From Planococcus sp. (in: firmicutes) (GTDB taxonomy: Bacteria; Bacillota; Bacilli; Bacillales_A; Planococcaceae): a DNA stretch of 8,978 nt. The position numbers and the translations under genes are program-made. This document shows positions 6,427 to 8,978 of the stretch, piece by piece (within the stretch, counting starts at the first letter, position 1; the number at the start of each line of letters is the position of its first letter). The stretch lies in the NCBI GenBank assembly GCA_030147455.1, contig JASKZU010000079.1:1-8978 (forward strand). The letters are read 5' to 3'. The notes beneath the pieces are model-generated. The model worked only from the letters and a program-made list of their open reading frames with translations, was not told the DNA's origin and did not search any database.

Positions 6427-6903
6427 ATGGCAAACGAAAAACAATTTCCAATGACAGCTGCAGGAAAGCAGAAGTTGGAAGACGAACTGGATTATTTGAA
6501 GACGGTCAAACGCAAAGAAGTGGTAGAACGCATTAAAGTAGCCAGAAGTTTTGGCGATTTGTCCGAGAACTCGGAATATGATTCTGCAAAAGAAGATCAA
6601 GCATTCGTTGAAGGACGCATTTCCACATTGGAATCCATGATCCGCAACGCGGTCATTATAAATGAAGAGGAAGCAGGCAACGACGTTGTCCGTCTCGGGA
6701 AAACTGTAACATTTGTCGAAGTTCCGGACGGCGAAGAAGAAGCCTACACAATCGTTGGGTCAGCAGAAGCCGATCCGTTAGAAGGGCGCATTTCCAATGA
6801 TTCGCCGATTGCCAAAAGCATGCTTGGCCGTACAGTCGGAGATCATGTAAAAGTATTAACGCCTGGCGGGGAAATGGAAGTTAAGATTGTGTCAATCAAT
6901 TGA
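6427..6903 (+). CDS. greA: Transcription elongation factor GreA
   Basis: GreA enters the secondary channel of RNA polymerase and stimulates cleavage of backtracked RNA, rescuing stalled complexes. The protein has the standard 158 residues. The N-terminal antiparallel coiled coil spans about residues 10-78. Its acidic tip GDLSENSEY carries D44 and E47, equivalent to D41 and E44 of the E. coli protein, which help hold the catalytic magnesium. The C-terminal FKBP-like domain follows and includes the ISNDSPIAKSMLGRTVGD region and a final GGEMEVKIVSI strand. The start is ATG 6427, with AAGGAG at 6411-6416 and a slightly long 10 nt spacing. The order udk-greA is the same as in B. subtilis. A strong terminator follows within 10 nt of the stop. 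Confidence 0.97.
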   Translation: MANEKQFPMTAAGKQKLEDELDYLKTVKRKEVVERIKVARSFGDLSENSEYDSAKEDQAFVEGRISTLESMIRNAVIINEEEAGNDVVRLGKTVTFVEVPDGEEEAYTIVGSAEADPLEGRISNDSPIAKSMLGRTVGDHVKVLTPGGEMEVKIVSIN

Positions 6904-6908
6904 TGCAC

Positions 6909-6943
6909 AGCGGCCATTCCCACGGGAGTGGCTGTTTTCTTTT
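6909..6943 (+). terminator. Terminator after greA
   Basis: The arm 6909-6920 pairs with 6925-6936 over 12 positions, including three G-T wobbles, with a 4 nt loop. It is followed by TTTTCTTTT. The hairpin starts 6 nt after the greA stop and cleanly separates greA from yrrS. Confidence 0.88.
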
Positions 6944-6952
6944 CGCATATGA

Positions 6953-6967
6953 AACTAAAATTTAGTT
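6953..6967. repeat. Short palindrome upstream of yrrS
   Basis: AACTAAA, one base A, then TTTAGTT forms a perfect 7+1+7 palindrome between the greA terminator and the yrrS promoter region. It could be an operator, but A/T-rich palindromes of this size also arise by chance. Confidence 0.35.
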
Positions 6968-6979
6968 GAAACGTCAAAT

Positions 6980-7005
6980 TTGTCACGGGCAAATTATGAT
7001 AAACT
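6980..7005 (+). promoter_or_regulatory. Possible yrrS promoter (extended -10)
   Basis: TGATAAACT at 6997-7005 reads as an extended -10 element (TGn followed by TAAACT). TTGTCA at 6980-6985 resembles a -35 box, but its 14 bp spacing is short. The greA terminator upstream means yrrS needs a promoter in this 123 nt gap, and this is the best candidate. Confidence 0.45.
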
Positions 7006-7026
7006 GTAGGCAAAGGGGGGCATCGT

Positions 7027-7725
7027 ATGGCCAACGAAGAACAGTCTTATCCCTCTCGTTTGAATAAGAAGAAGAAAAACAATAACAATCGGTCCAATTC
7101 GATCTTAAATATAATGATCGCACTTGTCTTTGCGCTGGTGCTCATTATTGGAGCGACTTTGTTGTTTGGAGGGGGCGATGATTCAGCAGATACCGAATCC
7201 GTTGAATTGACGCCGGAAACAGAAAACCAAACGAGTGGCGAAGAAGACGCGCCGGTAACAACAGAAGAAAATGATTCAGAAGACCAGCAGGCAGAGGAAG
7301 AGGCGGCTTCCGATGAAGAAGAAGCTGAAACTGAAGCTGTGGAAGAGGAAGAAGAAGAAAACGAGACCAAAGGCGGCACAATCACACGTGAAGAGTCGAA
7401 CGACCCCATCGTCAGTGAGACCATTGTCAATACGAGCTGGGAACCGGTCGGCACAAGCCAAAGCGGCGCACATGCTTCTTCATACCAGAAAAACACCGTA
7501 GATTGGAACGAAAAAATCAAAGCGGTTTCCTATGCAACAGGGCTCGGCCAAAATGAGATGTACGTCATGATGGTCAAAAACGGCGGAGGCCCGCAAAAAT
7601 CCATTGCGACTGTTCAATCAAAAGATCAGTCTCAGAAATACCGCGTATTTTTGCAATGGGTGGACGGCGAAGGCTGGAAGCCTGAAAAAATGGACGTTTT
7701 GAAAACGCTGGACGGCGCCTATTAA
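7027..7725 (+). CDS. yrrS: DUF1510 membrane-anchored protein YrrS
   Basis: This is a bitopic membrane protein of 232 residues and unknown molecular function, about the same length as B. subtilis YrrS. A basic, Lys/Asn-rich cytoplasmic N-terminus (about 1-25) precedes one transmembrane helix (about 26-47). After that comes a long, low-complexity, acidic Glu/Asp/Thr-rich linker (about 50-122). A compact extracellular DUF1510 domain occupies about 137-230, with SWEPVGTSQSGAH, DWNEKIKAVSYATGL and FLQWVDGEGWKPEKMDVLKTL. The start is ATG 7027 with GGGGGG at 7015-7020 and 6 nt spacing. In B. subtilis it neighbours pbpI, a penicillin-binding protein gene, which suggests a cell-wall role, but pbpI is absent here. 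It has its own candidate promoter and terminator. Confidence 0.92.
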   Translation: MANEEQSYPSRLNKKKKNNNNRSNSILNIMIALVFALVLIIGATLLFGGGDDSADTESVELTPETENQTSGEEDAPVTTEENDSEDQQAEEEAASDEEEAETEAVEEEEEENETKGGTITREESNDPIVSETIVNTSWEPVGTSQSGAHASSYQKNTVDWNEKIKAVSYATGLGQNEMYVMMVKNGGGPQKSIATVQSKDQSQKYRVFLQWVDGEGWKPEKMDVLKTLDGAY

Positions 7726-7741
7726 TTGGGGCGCCGTTTTT
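7712..7741 (+). terminator. Terminator overlapping the yrrS stop codon
   Basis: The perfect 8 bp GC-rich inverted repeat ACGGCGCC (7712-7719) and GGCGCCGT (7730-7737) has a 10 nt loop and a run of five T's at 7737-7741. The last codons of yrrS form the left arm, and its TAA stop (7723-7725) lies in the loop. Confidence 0.85.
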
Positions 7742-7774
7742 CCGGTATTAAATCAGTGATTAGGAGTGGATAGA

Positions 7775-8479
7775 ATGAGAATCGGAATTATCGGGGCTAT
7801 GGAAGAAGAAGTGCAGTTGCTGCGCAGCCAGCTGGCCAATACATCTGTCAAACACATTGCCAACAGTGAATTTACTACAGGTACATATAAAGGGCAGGAA
7901 CTTATCTTGCTGAAAAGCGGCATCGGCAAAGTCAACGCTGCCATGACTACGACTATCCTTATGCAGGAGTTCCGTCCGGACCTCGTGTTGAACATCGGTT
8001 CAGCGGGCGGATTTGATCAATCTCTGGAAGTGGGCGCCGTTGTTGTGTCGGACCAAGTGCGGCATCATGACGTGGATGCAACCGTTTTTGGCTATGAAAT
8101 GGGCCAGGTGCCGCAAATGCCTATAGCCTATCTGGCCAATAAAGAGTTGATTGAGCTGGCTGTCAAGGCAGTTGAGGAAATCGGAGAACATCAGCATGCT
8201 GTCGGGCTGATTGCTACAGGTGACTCGTTTATGAGCGATCCTCAGCGTGTAGAGCAGGTCAGAGCTTTGTTCCCTGAAATGAAAGCTGCGGAAATGGAAG
8301 CTGCAGCGGTTGCGCAAGTTTGCTATCAATACGACACGGCATTTGTAGTTATCCGGGCGTTGTCGGATATCGCCGGAAAAGAATCTTCGGTTTCGTTTGA
8401 CGAATTCCTGCCGGTTGCAGCTAAGCATTCGACTGAAATTGTTTTGCGCGTAATTGAAAAACTGCTGGAGCGCATATAA
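7775..8479 (+). CDS. mtnN: 5'-methylthioadenosine/S-adenosylhomocysteine nucleosidase
   Basis: This cytoplasmic enzyme cleaves adenine from methylthioadenosine and S-adenosylhomocysteine. It clears inhibitory by-products of polyamine synthesis and methylation and feeds methionine salvage and the S-ribosylhomocysteine/LuxS route. It has 234 residues of the PNP_UDP_1 fold. Catalytic residues are visible: E12 in IGAMEEEV, E175 in AEMEAAAVAQ and D198 in RALSDIAGKE, matching E12, E174 and D197 of the E. coli enzyme. LLKSGIGKVNAA and NIGSAGG line the pocket. The start is ATG 7775 with AGGAG at 7762-7766 and 8 nt spacing; the in-frame GTG at 7766 overlaps that site. Only about 33 nt separate it from the yrrS terminator and no clear promoter is seen there, so the source of its transcript is uncertain. 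Confidence 0.96.
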   Translation: MRIGIIGAMEEEVQLLRSQLANTSVKHIANSEFTTGTYKGQELILLKSGIGKVNAAMTTTILMQEFRPDLVLNIGSAGGFDQSLEVGAVVVSDQVRHHDVDATVFGYEMGQVPQMPIAYLANKELIELAVKAVEEIGEHQHAVGLIATGDSFMSDPQRVEQVRALFPEMKAAEMEAAAVAQVCYQYDTAFVVIRALSDIAGKESSVSFDEFLPVAAKHSTEIVLRVIEKLLERI

Positions 8480-8510
8480 AAAAGCTGAGGGCAAGAAGCC
8501 CTCAGCTTTT
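8480..8510. terminator. Bidirectional terminator between mtnN and pssA
   Basis: The perfect 13 bp inverted repeat AAAAGCTGAGGGC (8480-8492) and GCCCTCAGCTTTT (8498-8510) has a 5 nt loop (AAGAA). A run of A's on one side and T's on the other let it work in both directions. It serves the convergent mtnN (+) and pssA (-), and the pssA stop codon touches its end. Confidence 0.9.
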
Positions 8511-8978
8511 ATACTTTTCGCAGCGTGAATGTGCTAATCATCAGGAGTGAAGCAATCAACAGAATAAACATATATACAGCAGGTGACCAATGGTTAAAGC
8601 CGAAATAAGACAAAGTCAGAACGGTTCCAGCTGCGGTAATCGGAAGCCCGGTAAAGTATCCGCTTGATTCGGCAATATTAAAGCGCGCAAGCCTGAAAGC
8701 GCCGCATGAAATGTAAATAACGGTGAACATCATACCTGCCAAGCCGAAATCCTGCAGAGCCAGCTGATGAATGAGCAAAGCAGGCGCTACGCCAAAGGAA
8801 ATAATATCTCCCATGGAGTCCAGTTGCTTGCCAAGTTCTGATTCCTGGTTGTACTTTCTGGCTACCATGCCGTCAAAACGGTCAAGAAATGCGGCAATAA
8901 AAATAAACAAGACACTGTAGCTAAAGTTTCCGGACAAAGTCGCCATTAAAGAAGCGCCGCCGAAAATCATATTGCCGA
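8509..8978 (-). CDS. pssA: CDP-diacylglycerol-serine O-phosphatidyltransferase, 5' end outside window
   Basis: This integral membrane enzyme of the CDP-alcohol phosphatidyltransferase family makes phosphatidylserine, the precursor of phosphatidylethanolamine, from CDP-diacylglycerol and serine. The signature is complete at 8806-8883: DxxDGxxAR, eight residues, G, three residues, D, three residues, D. In the visible frame these are D30, D33, G34, A37, R38, G47, D51 and D55. Several hydrophobic segments follow, including one near VLFIFIAAFL and others in the C-terminal half, and SCGAFRLARFN is typical of PssA. About 155 residues are visible. The reading frame stays open to the window edge, and the ATG at 8968-8970 is probably internal because related proteins have about 10-15 more N-terminal residues ending in GN. 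PssA is preferred over PgsA or Cls-type relatives on the SCGxxRLxxFN motif. Confidence 0.9.
   Translation of the reverse strand, partial: GNMIFGGASLMATLSGNFSYSVLFIFIAAFLDRFDGMVARKYNQESELGKQLDSMGDIISFGVAPALLIHQLALQDFGLAGMMFTVIYISCGAFRLARFNIAESSGYFTGLPITAAGTVLTLSYFGFNHWSPAVYMFILLIASLLMISTFTLRKV

Noticed and set aside
7047..7520. Serine-rich antisense frame of about 157 codons opposite yrrS
   Set aside because: It is the complement of the Glu/Asp-rich linker of YrrS (GAA/GAG reads as TTC/CTC), a low-complexity artefact.
7695..7707. CGTTTT-G-AAAACG palindrome near the 3' end of yrrS
   Set aside because: It is inside coding sequence with a 1 nt centre that cannot form a stable hairpin, and is likely due to codon choice.

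Overview
The window is a chromosomal housekeeping block from a Gram-positive Firmicute of the order Bacillales. The evidence is the gene order alaS, ireB (yrzL), ruvX (yrrK), a DUF1292 gene (yrzB), mltG (yrrL), trmR (yrrM), udk, greA, yrrS, mtnN, which follows the Bacillus subtilis alaS-to-mtnN region closely. Strong AGGAGG-type ribosome binding sites, a T-box leader and U-tract hairpin terminators also fit. Moderate GC content and several departures from the Bacillus order (no yrrN/yrrO, no pbpI, pssA next to mtnN) suggest a Planococcaceae-like genome (Planococcus or a relative). That family assignment is inference and was not tested by a search.

Layout. Bases 1-54 are the 3' end of a T-box riboswitch controlling alaS. 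The alaS gene fills about the first 2.7 kb. A TATAAT-type promoter after alaS is followed by a strong ribosome binding site in front of a six-codon reading frame, and then by ireB, ruvX and the DUF1292 gene, which are tightly packed and end in a hairpin terminator. Next come mltG with its own terminator, then trmR and udk as a close pair, then greA with a possible promoter and a clear terminator. The yrrS gene forms a short unit of its own, with a terminator that overlaps its stop codon. The mtnN gene follows. A bidirectional terminator separates it from the convergent, incomplete pssA gene, which runs off the right edge. No stretch over 300 bases lacks a gene.

How the genes work together. 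The block mixes information processing (alanyl-tRNA synthetase, tRNA wobble-uridine methyltransferase, RuvX nuclease, GreA), cell-envelope functions (MltG, the membrane-anchored YrrS, PssA), nucleotide and sulfur salvage (Udk, MtnN) and a predicted PASTA-kinase substrate (IreB). It is a conserved neighbourhood rather than one pathway.

I found no mobile element, CRISPR array, tRNA, rRNA or defence system, and no convincing new system. The points most worth checking are the mini reading frame ahead of ireB, the missing yrrN/yrrO pair that normally makes the substrate for TrmR, and the shortened TrmR N-terminus.
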